The notes under the pieces were generated by a model. The model did not search any database. It had not been told where the DNA came from and saw only the letters and a list, made by a program, of their open reading frames with translations. A DNA stretch of 64,000 nt from NCBI RefSeq assembly GCF_034932105.1, contig NZ_JAYGIG010000005.1, positions 1 to 64,000 of the forward strand, written 5' to 3'. Origin of the DNA: Leptothoe sp034932105. Lineage in GTDB: Bacteria; Cyanobacteriota; Cyanobacteriia; Phormidesmidales; Phormidesmidaceae. Numbering within the stretch: the stretch's first letter is position 1; each line of letters begins with the position of its first letter. Shown here one piece after another: positions 1 through 9,071 of this stretch. The position numbers were made by a program, and so were the translations under genes.

Positions 1-44
1 CAAGCGTTTACTCATTTTCGCATTCAGCATGAAACTGAACGCCT

Positions 45-1691
45 TTATCCACACCGAAACCTACTCGGTGCAGTCGATTGGCCCCTGTTTGCTTGAGTTA
101 GAGCGCGAGACCGGTTACGCCCATAGAGTTCTAACCTTTCACTGGGTAGATTTTCTAATCGTTCCAGGTGTAATGCGCAAATCATTGCACAGAGTAATGG
201 AGTTGATGCTAACCGCATTAGCTCTGGACGCTGTTGTAACTGACGATTTAATTTCTCTGCTGTTTGCTCGGGACTCTGACTCAAATTTGAGAGCAGATTA
301 CTTACGAATGAATTATCCGACCGAGCTTGTGAAAATGCCGCGTGCCAACGATTCACAAACGCTTCCACATTGGCTGCCGTCATCGGCTCCAACGTCAAAT
401 TCTTAAATTTTTGGTTGCCAACCCAGTCTTCCCATTCTTCCCAAACACCCCCTTCCTCACTTTTCAGACCAGAAGGTCGAGAGGTAACAATATAGGTTGC
501 CTGTGGAAAGTCTCGTACCAACGTTTGTAATGCTTTAAAGAAAACTTCTCGGGTTTTGCGTGGCAGCTCATCTACACCATCAATCAATACCAGTGCCTGT
601 CCACGCTCCAAGTATTTATGCACCCAGTTATCTGGCATTTGGGCAGCAATATTTTTGGCAATCAATGCCGGAAACTGTTCAGGCGCAGGAAAGTCTTCAC
701 CGACTAGACTCCGGAGACGAATAAAAAATGGAATTTTAATATTCCAAGCTTCCAGATGTCCCTCAAACTCCATACTGGCGGCCCGTACTGCTAGCCACTG
801 CATCAGGGTACTTTTACCTGCCCCCGCCCCACCCCGAATCACCAGTCGCCGACAGTCACCCATGGCCTTATCCACCTGGTCTAAAGTCCGCTTAAGCCCT
901 TTCCCTGCCCAATCTCCCTCGATCTCTTGATGACTTCTTTTGAGTGCAGAAATAGTTTCATTATCGTCCTCATCCATCACCCCACTGGCTGACAGAGTAA
1001 TATAAGCCATACTTAGTCTTTGCTGGCTGGTTAACCGATCCATTCGAGGTAAGCCAAATACCTCCAGACGATCTAGTTCATCCTGGACTACGCCGCGATA
1101 GCGTTCCACAAACTGATCTGCTGATTGAATCGCTAGATCCCGCGCTATCCCTAGCTGTTTAGAAATTGCTGCCAACCGCTGCAAAACTGCGGTGGTCTTT
1201 GCCTGCTCGTACCCCTCCACCGTCGATGCAGCCTCAATCAGGTGCTGACTCGCCATTCTCACTGTCTGACGGTATATCGCCTGCTCCGCTGCCGAAAAAT
1301 CACGATCCACCCCTGGATTTGCTTTGAGCAGATGCTGCTCCAGTGCATCTACATCAAAATTCATCTCCGCCAGACCCGTTTGTGTCAGGCCAGCTTCTAA
1401 CAGTGTCTGTGCCAACCCAAACAAAATCGAATCTCGACTCGCTATCGAAACCTGCCTATTTTGGCCTTCAACTAATGGACGAATAGCATTGGCCATTTGC
1501 TTGGCCATGGCCTCTATTTGCCCTGATGTATCCTGACTGTTTGCTGAAGGCGTTAAAACATCACGGGTCACCGTAGCTATAGTCTTAGGCTCAACAGCAT
1601 TAGCCAATTTAGACTTAACGTCAAAAGCAGTTAGCAGCCCCTGAGCCAGAGCGGGACCTATGGCTTTTAGCAGCAATATGGCATTAGACAT
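45..1691 (-). CDS. NACHT-domain STAND NTPase, apparently truncated at its 3' end
   Basis: This is a signal-transducing P-loop NTPase of the NACHT type. Residues 1-270 form a long helical N-terminal region like the NACHT N-terminal helical domains. Walker A is GGAGAGKST at 287-295, Walker B is LVLIDGVDEL at 367-376, and a TSRPS sensor-1-like motif follows near 403. NACHT similarity runs to about residue 523 (LPSERLELYG). The last 25 residues are arginine- and serine-rich and unlike the helical region expected there. The usual C-terminal repeat or sensor domain is absent. Neither other frame restores it before the window edge, so the 3' end looks broken or rearranged near positions 97-125. Families of this kind act in antiphage immunity and signalling, but function here is inferred. 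The 247 bp upstream contain no recognisable gene. Confidence 0.8.
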   Translation of the reverse strand: MSNAILLLKAIGPALAQGLLTAFDVKSKLANAVEPKTIATVTRDVLTPSANSQDTSGQIEAMAKQMANAIRPLVEGQNRQVSIASRDSILFGLAQTLLEAGLTQTGLAEMNFDVDALEQHLLKANPGVDRDFSAAEQAIYRQTVRMASQHLIEAASTVEGYEQAKTTAVLQRLAAISKQLGIARDLAIQSADQFVERYRGVVQDELDRLEVFGLPRMDRLTSQQRLSMAYITLSASGVMDEDDNETISALKRSHQEIEGDWAGKGLKRTLDQVDKAMGDCRRLVIRGGAGAGKSTLMQWLAVRAASMEFEGHLEAWNIKIPFFIRLRSLVGEDFPAPEQFPALIAKNIAAQMPDNWVHKYLERGQALVLIDGVDELPRKTREVFFKALQTLVRDFPQATYIVTSRPSGLKSEEGGVWEEWEDWVGNQKFKNLTLEPMTAANVEAFVNRWHAAFSQARSDNSFVSNLLSNLSQSPEQTAEKLNRQLQQRPELMRLASTPLLCAMICALHLERLENLPSERLELYGRNRSRALTQANRGQSTAPSRFRCG

Positions 1692-1938
1692 AGACAGTTA
1701 GGTGGAATTTTCAGGCAAAGTAAGGGGGATTTAGAGCGATTCTAAATTATCTTGGTGGGTTGAGGCTTTGAAATTGCGTTTAAATACAGATTTCACAATG
1801 GAATTGCAAATTGACTCAGCTGGCCGGTTAAGCGCTATTTGTAAAACAGGTGGCTTTGGTGGCGTCTGGACAAGATAATGGCGTAGCGGGTGGCGGGTTA
1901 GCTAGAGTTCCGGTGCGCTCACACCAATATCTGGCATC

Positions 1939-4818
1939 CTAGGCTGGACCAATCAACGTAAAGCCGGACCAATCCCGAGGATTCGGATAGTCTGCTTGCA
2001 CCTGTAGCATGGCCTGACGCAGGGCTTGGGCCTTATCCAGTCCGGCGTTGAGTTGTTCATAAAAGGCGGTCATCAGATCCGCTGTGGGTGTGTCTGGAAT
2101 CGCCCAAAGGGAGACAATCACATTAGGTACACCGGCAGTGATCAGCGATCGCGATAACCCTAAAACGCCATCGCTGGTAATGTCTCCCCGCCCCGTATCA
2201 CAGGCACTCAGCACAACTAACTCTGCGGTTAAGTCCAAGTTGAGGATTTCTGCCGAGGTGAGTAAACCGTCTTCACCGTCGGAGGGGGTGAGTGCGATCG
2301 CACCTGGCATATCCCTCACCCCCGATTCTCTCGGGTCACCATAGTCCAACAACCCATGGGTGGCTAAGTGAATCACCCGAGCGGTTAAGGACCGCTGTTT
2401 AATCTGTTTTTCAGTGGCCTGAGCGCCCAATAGGGCTTCTGTTTTGAGCAGTGCCGCCACCGATTGGGCCTCCTCCTGCGCCCCTGGCAGAGGAGGCAAG
2501 GGGAGATCCCCATCCGCCTGCCAAATGCTGGGCATAATCGGATTACCCACCACCAACATGTCTTGAGCAGACGTCGTCGCCTGGGCTGCGGTCTGTAACT
2601 GTTGAGTCAGATCTAGCACCTGTATGGACGGTATGGTCTGCAGCGTATGTTCAGCAATTAAATACTCTCCCTCGCTAGACTTTAACGCTGGGAAAGGGAC
2701 TAAAAACAAATTCCCCTGGGGCACCAAAACAACCTGCTCCATCGGATCCGTGGGCAACAGATCCTCAAGGGGCTCAATCAGCTGCTGGTACAGTTTTCGA
2801 TACCCCTGCCCCGGATTGACTATGGTTTGAAAGCCAGCCTGGGTAGCAACCCAGCCCCGGTGACTATCCCCGAGCTCGCCCCGAGTGAGCGAGACCAATT
2901 GATCCAGATCGATCGCCTCATCCAGGTTAGCCTCATTGACCAACAATGACCTTAGGGTCAGGTCACCCTGGGGCGTAATCACCCAAGCATAATATTGGTC
3001 CGCCACATCCAGCTGGTCTAAGATCGTATACTCCACAATGGTAGCCTGCTGTTGTTGGGCAATTTTTCGAATCGCCTGACCATCTAAACTGTCATCCACC
3101 GTCGGCAGAGGAAGATTACTATTTTGGGTAATCAACTCAGCAAAGGCTCGGGCTCGCCCTTGTTCAGCTGCGATCAGCGCCGCTTCTCCCCGATCCTGTT
3201 TAATCAAAATGTATTGCAGAGCCTGATAGGTTTTCTGTTGTAGATCAAAAATAGCCACCTTATCGGCATCGGAGAGCTTTTGGTCCCGCAGTTGATCGAG
3301 AATCAATATCGCCTGCCGCACCAATGGTTCAGCATCGTCATACCGCTTAAACTGCCATCGCAGCTCTGCCAGGTGCTCTAAAATCAAAGCTTCTGCATAG
3401 CGGTCTCCCACCGCTTGGACCTGGGACAGCCCCCTTTGATAATAGGTTTCCGCCTGTTCTTCCTGACCTAACTGAAAGTAGATCAGACCTATATTACTCA
3501 GGTTTCGCCCAATGGCGGATTGGTTCCCCAAATCTTGAAATATCTGCAGTGACTGTTGAAACAGCTCTAGGGCCTCGTCCAGCCGCCCAAGTTTATCGTA
3601 GGTGGTGCCCAAATTGTTCAGGGCCAAGGCTTTGCCAAAGGGATCCTCAATCTCCTGCTGAATGGCCAAGGCTTGTTGGTAATAGTCAATGGCCTGATCA
3701 TAATCCTTGCGACTTTGGTACACCGCACCAATATTCGCTAAGGAAAGGCTTATACTTTGGCGGTTACCCAGCTGTTGGGAGAATTCCAGAGAGCGTTTCA
3801 TGTAGTCTAGGGCGCGGTCAAATTGTCCTAAAAGATCATAAATCCGGCCCAGGTTATTTAGGACGGCGCTGATCCCCTCCTGATCGTTGATGGCTGTTTT
3901 CAACGCCAGGGCCTGCTCTAGTAAGGTGAGGGCCTGGGGCAATTGTCCCACATCCGTCAGCACCAGTCCTATGTGCCCCAGGAGAGAGGCTTCAGCATCC
4001 ACATCCTGTTGATTCTGAGCTATGGCCAATGCCCTTTCATAGGTGGCTAAGGCAGACGGATAGTTACTCTGGCTATAGAAAAAACTCCCCATATTGTTCA
4101 AGACCCTGACCGCATCCCCCTCACGGTTGAGCTGCTGATAAATCCCAAGGGACTCTTCGTAGGCGGGTAAAATCGGGTCTGTGCGGCCAACAATCAAGTA
4201 GACCCGAGCCAAAATATTTAAGGTGGCGGCAATGCTGGGTGGATGCGGCGTTTGTCGGTATAGCTTCAGGGCTGTTTCCAATTGGGTGACTGCAGTGGTG
4301 TAATCATTTTGCAAAAATGCGGTTTCACCCTCAATCTGATGGGAAAGCGCCTGTTGCTGAAGGTCATAGGCGGCTGCAGACAAGTGACTAATCTTCAATT
4401 CATAGGCCCCCCGTCCGGCAGCATCCTGGGCATTGGCGTAGACCGTATAGGTGCCTGCTTGGGGTAAGCGGCTCAAAATTTGGGCATGGCGAGAAAAAGG
4501 GCTGACGTCGTCATTTTCAGCCACTGGCTCGCCATCTGGACTTAACAAAATCAGATAGCTATCAAAGTTGACACTGGCCAGGGACAGTAAAACTGTTTGC
4601 CCCTCTTTACCTTCAAAGGTATAGGCGTCGTAGCGGCTATTGTCGCTGGCAAACTGAGCATCGGTGTCCGTCAGTGCGCCAGAGAGGTGGAGGATCGTAT
4701 CCTGGGCAGAGGCGGACAACGTCGTGGATAAAACGGTGACCATGGTCAGGATGGCCAACAAGCTCAATCCTATCCAACGGCGGAGACTGAGACGCCGCAA
4801 ACGATGCATAGTGCCCAT
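1939..4818 (-). CDS. Exported TPR-CHAT protein (caspase-like peptidase domain)
   Basis: A 959-aa protein with an N-terminal Sec signal peptide: a basic stretch, a hydrophobic core at about 15-35, and a likely cut after ASA before QD. Next comes a beta-rich segment like a bacterial pre-peptidase C-terminal domain (about 40-145), then a long array of tetratricopeptide repeats (about 150-520). The C-terminal CHAT domain carries the caspase-type dyad, His821 in LATHG and Cys873 in SACDTG. CHAT proteins are caspase-like proteases. Many cyanobacterial ones share this exported TPR layout, and their substrates are mostly unknown. AAGGAG lies 15-20 nt before the chosen ATG, and a second Met three codons on is an alternative. 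The NACHT gene follows on the same strand after 247 bp, but the signal peptide argues against a shared cytoplasmic complex. Confidence 0.88.
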   Translation of the reverse strand: MGTMHRLRRLSLRRWIGLSLLAILTMVTVLSTTLSASAQDTILHLSGALTDTDAQFASDNSRYDAYTFEGKEGQTVLLSLASVNFDSYLILLSPDGEPVAENDDVSPFSRHAQILSRLPQAGTYTVYANAQDAAGRGAYELKISHLSAAAYDLQQQALSHQIEGETAFLQNDYTTAVTQLETALKLYRQTPHPPSIAATLNILARVYLIVGRTDPILPAYEESLGIYQQLNREGDAVRVLNNMGSFFYSQSNYPSALATYERALAIAQNQQDVDAEASLLGHIGLVLTDVGQLPQALTLLEQALALKTAINDQEGISAVLNNLGRIYDLLGQFDRALDYMKRSLEFSQQLGNRQSISLSLANIGAVYQSRKDYDQAIDYYQQALAIQQEIEDPFGKALALNNLGTTYDKLGRLDEALELFQQSLQIFQDLGNQSAIGRNLSNIGLIYFQLGQEEQAETYYQRGLSQVQAVGDRYAEALILEHLAELRWQFKRYDDAEPLVRQAILILDQLRDQKLSDADKVAIFDLQQKTYQALQYILIKQDRGEAALIAAEQGRARAFAELITQNSNLPLPTVDDSLDGQAIRKIAQQQQATIVEYTILDQLDVADQYYAWVITPQGDLTLRSLLVNEANLDEAIDLDQLVSLTRGELGDSHRGWVATQAGFQTIVNPGQGYRKLYQQLIEPLEDLLPTDPMEQVVLVPQGNLFLVPFPALKSSEGEYLIAEHTLQTIPSIQVLDLTQQLQTAAQATTSAQDMLVVGNPIMPSIWQADGDLPLPPLPGAQEEAQSVAALLKTEALLGAQATEKQIKQRSLTARVIHLATHGLLDYGDPRESGVRDMPGAIALTPSDGEDGLLTSAEILNLDLTAELVVLSACDTGRGDITSDGVLGLSRSLITAGVPNVIVSLWAIPDTPTADLMTAFYEQLNAGLDKAQALRQAMLQVQADYPNPRDWSGFTLIGPA

Positions 4819-4907
4819 GGGGGATGAATCACTCCTTGGTCAGGATACGGGGTAAAAATTGGGCCGCTCAGGAGTTGTTAATGATTAACTGCATGAATTC
4901 CCTGGCT

Positions 4908-4995
4908 TCCCCCTTTATTTACAGGGGGGATGGAGGAGGATCGGCAAAACCAATGAATGTTAAGGAGTCCCCCATCCCCCTGGCAAAGGGGGGCA
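4908..4995. repeat. MITE-like element with G/C-rich terminal inverted repeats
   Basis: Two arms of roughly 27-30 bp face each other: CCCCCTTTATTTACAGGGGG with GATGGAGGA on the left (from 4909) and its approximate reverse complement, read from 4994 back to 4967, on the right. The core is about 27 bp and non-coding. Short dispersed elements with CCCCC...GGGGG ends are common in cyanobacterial intergenic DNA. No transposase is nearby. Confidence 0.6.
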
Positions 4996-5028
4996 TACCA
5001 AAGCCATTGGGGGATTGATTAACAGCAC

Positions 5029-5436
5029 CTAGCGAAAGACTTTGGTAATTTCCGCATTCATCAGGGCCACGTCGGGATCGGCCTGAATTGCCTCAAAATA
5101 CTTGGCAGCCAGGGGGGTGACGGCATATTCATCCGGCTTCATCATTAGCCGTCCTTTTTCCAACAAAATAGCTGCTGTTTCCTCAGGGTTTTCTGAGGGC
5201 TCTTTTGCACTTGTAAACTCATCGATTTGCACAATAAATTTAGAAATGGGACGGAGCCAGCCAAAGGCATCGTCACTGATGACGAGTTGAAAGAATTCAC
5301 CCTTATTTTTGATCGGACCATTGGCTTGCTCGTAGCGGACGCGCTCTGACTCTAAAAGCAGCTTGTGGAGTTTGAGCAGGTTGTTCCGAAATAGTTGAAG
5401 GCGTTGTTGATTCGTTTCACGGGAAGAGGCGGTCAT
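5029..5436 (-). CDS. Conserved hypothetical protein, 135 aa
   Basis: I do not recognise a named domain. The protein is soluble, with a helical, charged N-terminal half (about residues 5-40), a hydrophobic middle (LVISDDAFGWLRPISKFIV) and a C-terminal helix. It has no signal peptide or membrane segment. Composition and codon use look like a genuine cyanobacterial gene. It stands alone: the CHAT gene starts upstream of its 3' side on the same strand, and a DUF4230 gene diverges from it. The ATG at 5436 is the first start, with no clear ribosome-binding site. Confidence 0.65.
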   Translation of the reverse strand: MTASSRETNQQRLQLFRNNLLKLHKLLLESERVRYEQANGPIKNKGEFFQLVISDDAFGWLRPISKFIVQIDEFTSAKEPSENPEETAAILLEKGRLMMKPDEYAVTPLAAKYFEAIQADPDVALMNAEITKVFR

Positions 5437-5483
5437 AGGTCGGCAATATCAGCAATGTCGGCATAGTTGTATACACCTTATCG

Positions 5484-5534
5484 CGTATCCCTGGCAAAAT
5501 CGTTGGCTGGGGAGACGCTTTTGCCAGGGATACG
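5484..5534. repeat. 16-bp perfect inverted repeat
   Basis: CGTATCCCTGGCAAAA at 5484-5499 is perfectly repeated in inverse orientation at 5519-5534, with a 19-bp loop. It lies between divergent genes, so it is more likely an operator, a transcript hairpin in a 5' leader or a mobile-element remnant than a terminator. No T-run follows on either strand. Confidence 0.6.
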
Positions 5535-5665
5535 GCGGGTTTACTTGGGTATGTTGGCCAGGGATGGCCTCAGCCAATGTGTGGAATCTGAGATAACTGG
5601 GTGCATGGGCCGTGCATTCTTGACAACAGACGCTAGAATCATCCCTAGCGTTCTAGGTCGGTGTC

Positions 5666-6448
5666 ATGTTTACTCGTCCCCCTCGGGTTGCTAACCGCAG
5701 CCGCAATCGTCAGGCAGGCCAGCAGCAGAAGGATAAGCTGGGGAATCCACCCTCCCGGCCACCAGGGCTAGGGCAGATTGGGTCCATGCTGTCCATGGTC
5801 GTCCTGGGGGGTGGCTTGGTGGTGGCAGCGGTGACGGGCTACGGCATGTGGCGCACCGGGGAGCAGTTTATGGATGGGGTGAAACTGATGTTCACGCCAA
5901 AACCGCCGGAGGATAAGGTGGACGTGCGCACCTTGGTGGTGGAGCAGGTGAAGGGAGCCAGTGAGCTGACCACGGCCATTTTTTCGATGCAGACGGTGGT
6001 ACCCACGGAGAGCAACCGCAAGGTGGGTAACTATGTGATTGGTCAGACGAATTTACTGTATATGGCCCATGGAGAAGTGCGGGCGGGTATCGACCTCGGT
6101 GCCATCAGTGAAGAGAATATTGAGGTGATTGAGAATGGGGACGATCTGCCGCCTAGCTTGGTGGTCAACCTGCCTGCGCCCAAAATATTGGACAGCAAGC
6201 TAGATGTGGCCCGTTCGGAAGTGTATGACTATGACCGGGGCTTTTTGCAACTGGGGCCAGACCGGGCCCCGGAATTGCAAACCCTGGCTCAGCAGGAAGC
6301 CCTCAAGCGGATTCGCCAGGGAGCCTGTGATGAGGGGATTTTAACCATGGCTAGCGAACGGGCTGAGGTAACCATGCGGCAGCTGCTGACACCCTTGGGC
6401 TATGAAAATTTGACGGTGCAGGTGGCGGCACCGGTAGGCTGCTCTTAA
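5666..6448 (+). CDS. DUF4230 family membrane-anchored protein
   Basis: A 260-aa protein with a basic N-terminus (about 1-28), one transmembrane helix at about 36-57 and an extracytoplasmic domain. That domain has the DUF4230 pattern: a segment with FSMQTVVP, a YMAHGEVRAGIDL strand pair, an LPAPKILDSKLD motif, and a C-terminal helix ending in a paired strand. The family is widespread and biochemically uncharacterised. The start gives MFTRPPRV; no strong ribosome-binding site is seen. A glutathione S-transferase gene follows after 81 bp on the same strand and may be cotranscribed. Confidence 0.8.
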   Translation: MFTRPPRVANRSRNRQAGQQQKDKLGNPPSRPPGLGQIGSMLSMVVLGGGLVVAAVTGYGMWRTGEQFMDGVKLMFTPKPPEDKVDVRTLVVEQVKGASELTTAIFSMQTVVPTESNRKVGNYVIGQTNLLYMAHGEVRAGIDLGAISEENIEVIENGDDLPPSLVVNLPAPKILDSKLDVARSEVYDYDRGFLQLGPDRAPELQTLAQQEALKRIRQGACDEGILTMASERAEVTMRQLLTPLGYENLTVQVAAPVGCS

Positions 6449-6529
6449 GGGAGTTTTGGGTTTTGAGCGCTTGGTTTTGAGGTACAAGGGTATCAATGCC
6501 AAGTTTAGGAACCATTTAATCATTACCCC

Positions 6530-7324
6530 ATGCTAGAGCTATACCAGTTTGAAGCGTCCCACTACTGTGAAAAGGTCCGGCTGATTTTGGATTATAAACA
6601 GCTGCCCTATAAAGCGGTGGAGGTCACGCCTGGGATGGGACAGGTGGAGCTGTATCGGCTGTCGGGCCAGCGCCAGGTGCCGGTGCTGAAGGATGGGGAG
6701 ACGGTGGTGGCGGATTCCACTGCGATCGCAACCTACCTAGACGCCACCTATCCTGCCCGCCCCATCCTGCCCGCCGATGCAGCCATGCGCGGTCTGTGCC
6801 TCATGCTCGAAGACTGGGCCGACGAGTCCATTGGTCCCAACGCCCGCAAAGTGATGATCGGGGCCTTTAGCCAGCACCCCAGCTTTCGTACCGCCCTGTT
6901 ACCCGCCTCCACCCCCGAGGTGATCAAGGGTCTGGTCAGCGCCGTTCCGGGAGATTTCCTCAACCTGCTCGGCACGGGCATCGGCTTTGGTCCCGATGAC
7001 ATTAAGGCCGCCACCCTCAGTTTGCACCAGGCCCTCTCCTCCATCTGTGCCATCCTGGCGGTGCATCCCTACCTGGTCAACGGTGAGCCCACCCTGGCAG
7101 ACTTTGCCGTGGCGGGGATTTCCATGTACCTCAAGTTCCCCGCCCAGCGCTACGTCGACCTCCCCTCGGGCCTAGGGGAAAAGGGCGTCCCCGGTCTGGC
7201 GGATGCCCCGGAATATGAGCGCTTCTGGGCTTGGCGCGACCAGCTCTATGCGGACTATCGCATAGAGCGTTCCATCCCCCCTAAGGATGCTGGCAGCGGC
7301 CCCGTGAGAATCGGTATTGATTAA
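6530..7324 (+). CDS. Glutathione S-transferase family protein
   Basis: The N-terminal thioredoxin-like domain (residues 1-80) has the GST order: a first strand with SHYCEKVR at the catalytic position, QVPVLKDG with the cis-proline, and ADSTAIATYLD as the glutathione-binding turn. The C-terminal all-helical domain covers about 90-250. Such enzymes conjugate or reduce substrates with glutathione in the cytoplasm; the substrate here is unknown. The cysteine in the active-site turn could support thiol-transferase chemistry. The 3' end, including the TAA stop, lies inside the first unit of the 44-bp tandem array, so the last residues may have been altered by repeat expansion. Confidence 0.88.
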   Translation: MLELYQFEASHYCEKVRLILDYKQLPYKAVEVTPGMGQVELYRLSGQRQVPVLKDGETVVADSTAIATYLDATYPARPILPADAAMRGLCLMLEDWADESIGPNARKVMIGAFSQHPSFRTALLPASTPEVIKGLVSAVPGDFLNLLGTGIGFGPDDIKAATLSLHQALSSICAILAVHPYLVNGEPTLADFAVAGISMYLKFPAQRYVDLPSGLGEKGVPGLADAPEYERFWAWRDQLYADYRIERSIPPKDAGSGPVRIGID

Positions 7325-7562
7325 TTCGCGGCCCCGCAGTAGTTACCCTCAAAAATTAGCGTTAACTAATGGGCGGCCCGCAGTGGTCACCCTCAAAAAT
7401 TAGCGTTAACTAATGGGCGGCCCGCAGTGGTCACCCTCAAAAATTAGCGTTAACTAATGGGCGGCCCGCAGTGGTTACCCTCAAAAATCGTTATTGATTA
7501 ATTGGCGGCCCGCAGTGGTTACCCTCAAAAATCGACGTTAACTAATTGGCGGCCCCGCAGTG
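7310..7562. repeat. 44-bp tandem repeat array between two convergent genes
   Basis: A GCAG anchor recurs at 7336, 7380, 7424, 7468, 7512 and 7557: four exact 44-bp steps and one of 45. Units share GCGGCCCGCAGTGGTYACCC and a near-palindrome around GTTAAC. The first unit includes the stop codon of the GST gene. The last includes the final codons and stop of the zinc-ribbon gene. On the minus strand every unit begins with the CACTGCGGG...GCC that encodes the zinc-ribbon C-terminus, so the array appears to have grown from that gene's 3' end. Confidence 0.92.
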
Positions 7563-8861
7563 ACTGCAATAGGGTAAAAACTTATAGGTCAGCTGATGAC
7601 AATGCCCACATTCCCGATGCTGCTGGTAACCACAGTGGGGGCAATGGTCATCATGGGCCTTAATCTTCTTGGCACATTTAATACAGCGAGACTTTTGCAC
7701 CCGACTCGCCGCCTGTAGCTTCGGATTAAACATAAACCGTTGGGCAAATTTAATGATGCCAAAGCCCACCAACGGAATCAGCACAATATAAATGTAGCTG
7801 ACCAAAAACAACAGGCGGCCAAAGAGGGCAGTAACCAGGTCAAAAACAAGACTAAAGATCACCCCCGCCTGTAAAAACTCAAATACCTTGAGGATCAACG
7901 GGATAAAAAAGATCACCAGCAGATGCCAGCTAATCAAGGCAATTAAGCCATGGCGCTGACGCTGGGCGACGGTGTAAACGCCAAAGGCAATCAGAATTAG
8001 CGGTACCAAGAAAATCCCCTGGAATGCCAGCTGCTTACTGGGATACCAAAATGTGGCCCGGTTATATTCATGCTTCACCGTTTGGAACTGGCCATCCTGC
8101 TGGAGCAACGCTAAAAACGCCGCACTTTCCGGCTTTGCCAGGAGAGCCTGCTTTAAAGCTAAGATTTCAGCTTTTAGGGTCTTAATTTTGGCATCATTCT
8201 CCGCTAGGGCGGTCTTCACCCCCGCCGCACCAACCTGGTTGATCGACTGGTCCCGAGGCTGCCCAGCAATCTCCTCTAGCAAGGTGGAATCATATTCTTG
8301 GCGCAGGGTGGAATTTTTGTTTTCTAGGGTTGCGATCGCATCTTCCTTCTTCACCATTCCCTGCAACAGATTGGCCGTATCGGTCCCACGAATGGCATCC
8401 TTCACCTGCCCATATTGCAAGCAAACCGGACTCACCTGCCCTAAATGATCGATGCCCTGTTGCCGAAACTGTTGCTGAAAACCATCAATATTGGGGTCAG
8501 GATTGAGGCTAGCCGCCAGCCGAACAATCCCCAAGTCCCGCTCAAAGGCCTTATTCTCATCGGTCTGGCTACGATAGTCACTCCACTCGCTATAGCAAGG
8601 ATAGGCATTTGCAGGAGCCAGGGGCCACTGGGCAATATCATTTAAGCCCATAAACACATTGGACAGGATAACAATATCGATCAGAACAATCACCACCAAA
8701 CTGACCCGATTCAGGGGCTCATTATTGATGGTCCGAGTTCGATGTAAAAAACGTCGCAGAAAACGAAACAGTTTAGTCAACATGGCATCAAGGGGCAATT
8801 GCATCCCCATGGAGAGTCTTGGATTTTCCCATTGTGCCCGAGGGTATTTTGCATCCCCCAT
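7542..8861 (-). CDS. Membrane protein with C-terminal double zinc ribbon
   Basis: A 439-aa protein not assignable to a named family. It has one membrane helix at about 50-72, an extracytoplasmic or loop region with charged coiled-coil character (about 90-270), then three hydrophobic segments (about 275-370). Two consecutive zinc-ribbon modules follow at the C-terminus, with CxxC pairs CIKC/CPHC and CGHC/CSHC. Zinc ribbons on membrane proteins usually serve protein or nucleic-acid contacts; the role is unknown. The start is uncertain: ATG at 8861 gives the longest form, but Met27 (MLTKLFRF, position 8783) just before the basic pre-membrane segment is equally plausible. The stop codon lies within the tandem repeat array. 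Confidence 0.72.
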   Translation of the reverse strand: MGDAKYPRAQWENPRLSMGMQLPLDAMLTKLFRFLRRFLHRTRTINNEPLNRVSLVVIVLIDIVILSNVFMGLNDIAQWPLAPANAYPCYSEWSDYRSQTDENKAFERDLGIVRLAASLNPDPNIDGFQQQFRQQGIDHLGQVSPVCLQYGQVKDAIRGTDTANLLQGMVKKEDAIATLENKNSTLRQEYDSTLLEEIAGQPRDQSINQVGAAGVKTALAENDAKIKTLKAEILALKQALLAKPESAAFLALLQQDGQFQTVKHEYNRATFWYPSKQLAFQGIFLVPLILIAFGVYTVAQRQRHGLIALISWHLLVIFFIPLILKVFEFLQAGVIFSLVFDLVTALFGRLLFLVSYIYIVLIPLVGFGIIKFAQRFMFNPKLQAASRVQKSRCIKCAKKIKAHDDHCPHCGYQQHRECGHCHQLTYKFLPYCSHCGAAN

Positions 8862-8952
8862 GAGTGACTTGCAGTGACCAGAACCTATCGTAGTGGGTAC
8901 GTCGTGGAGCGAAGTTAGCCGAAGTACCCCGAAGTAATCAATATAAAAGCAT

Positions 8953-8988
8953 AAAAAAATGGCTGATCACCGATGGAGCGATCAGCCA
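8953..8988 (-). terminator. Rho-independent terminator of the phycobilisome linker gene
   Basis: On the minus strand TGGCTGATC and GATCAGCCA form a perfect 9-bp stem with an 11-nt loop, followed directly by TTTTTTTAT. It sits about 85 bp past the stop codon of the linker gene. Confidence 0.85.
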
Positions 8989-9071
8989 CTTTGGCTCGAA
9001 TTTTAGGCAGGGTTTAGCCAGACTCACCAGAAAGCTAGGGTGAGCAACCAGCTGCTCCAGGGGATAGCACC

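Noticed and set aside
45..4818. NACHT and CHAT genes as one defence operon
   Set aside because: The CHAT protein has a Sec signal peptide and would be outside the cytoplasm. The genes are 247 bp apart and the NACHT gene looks broken.
7310..7562. Possible CRISPR array from regular 44-bp spacing
   Set aside because: The whole unit is repeated with no unique spacers, and no cas genes are in the window.
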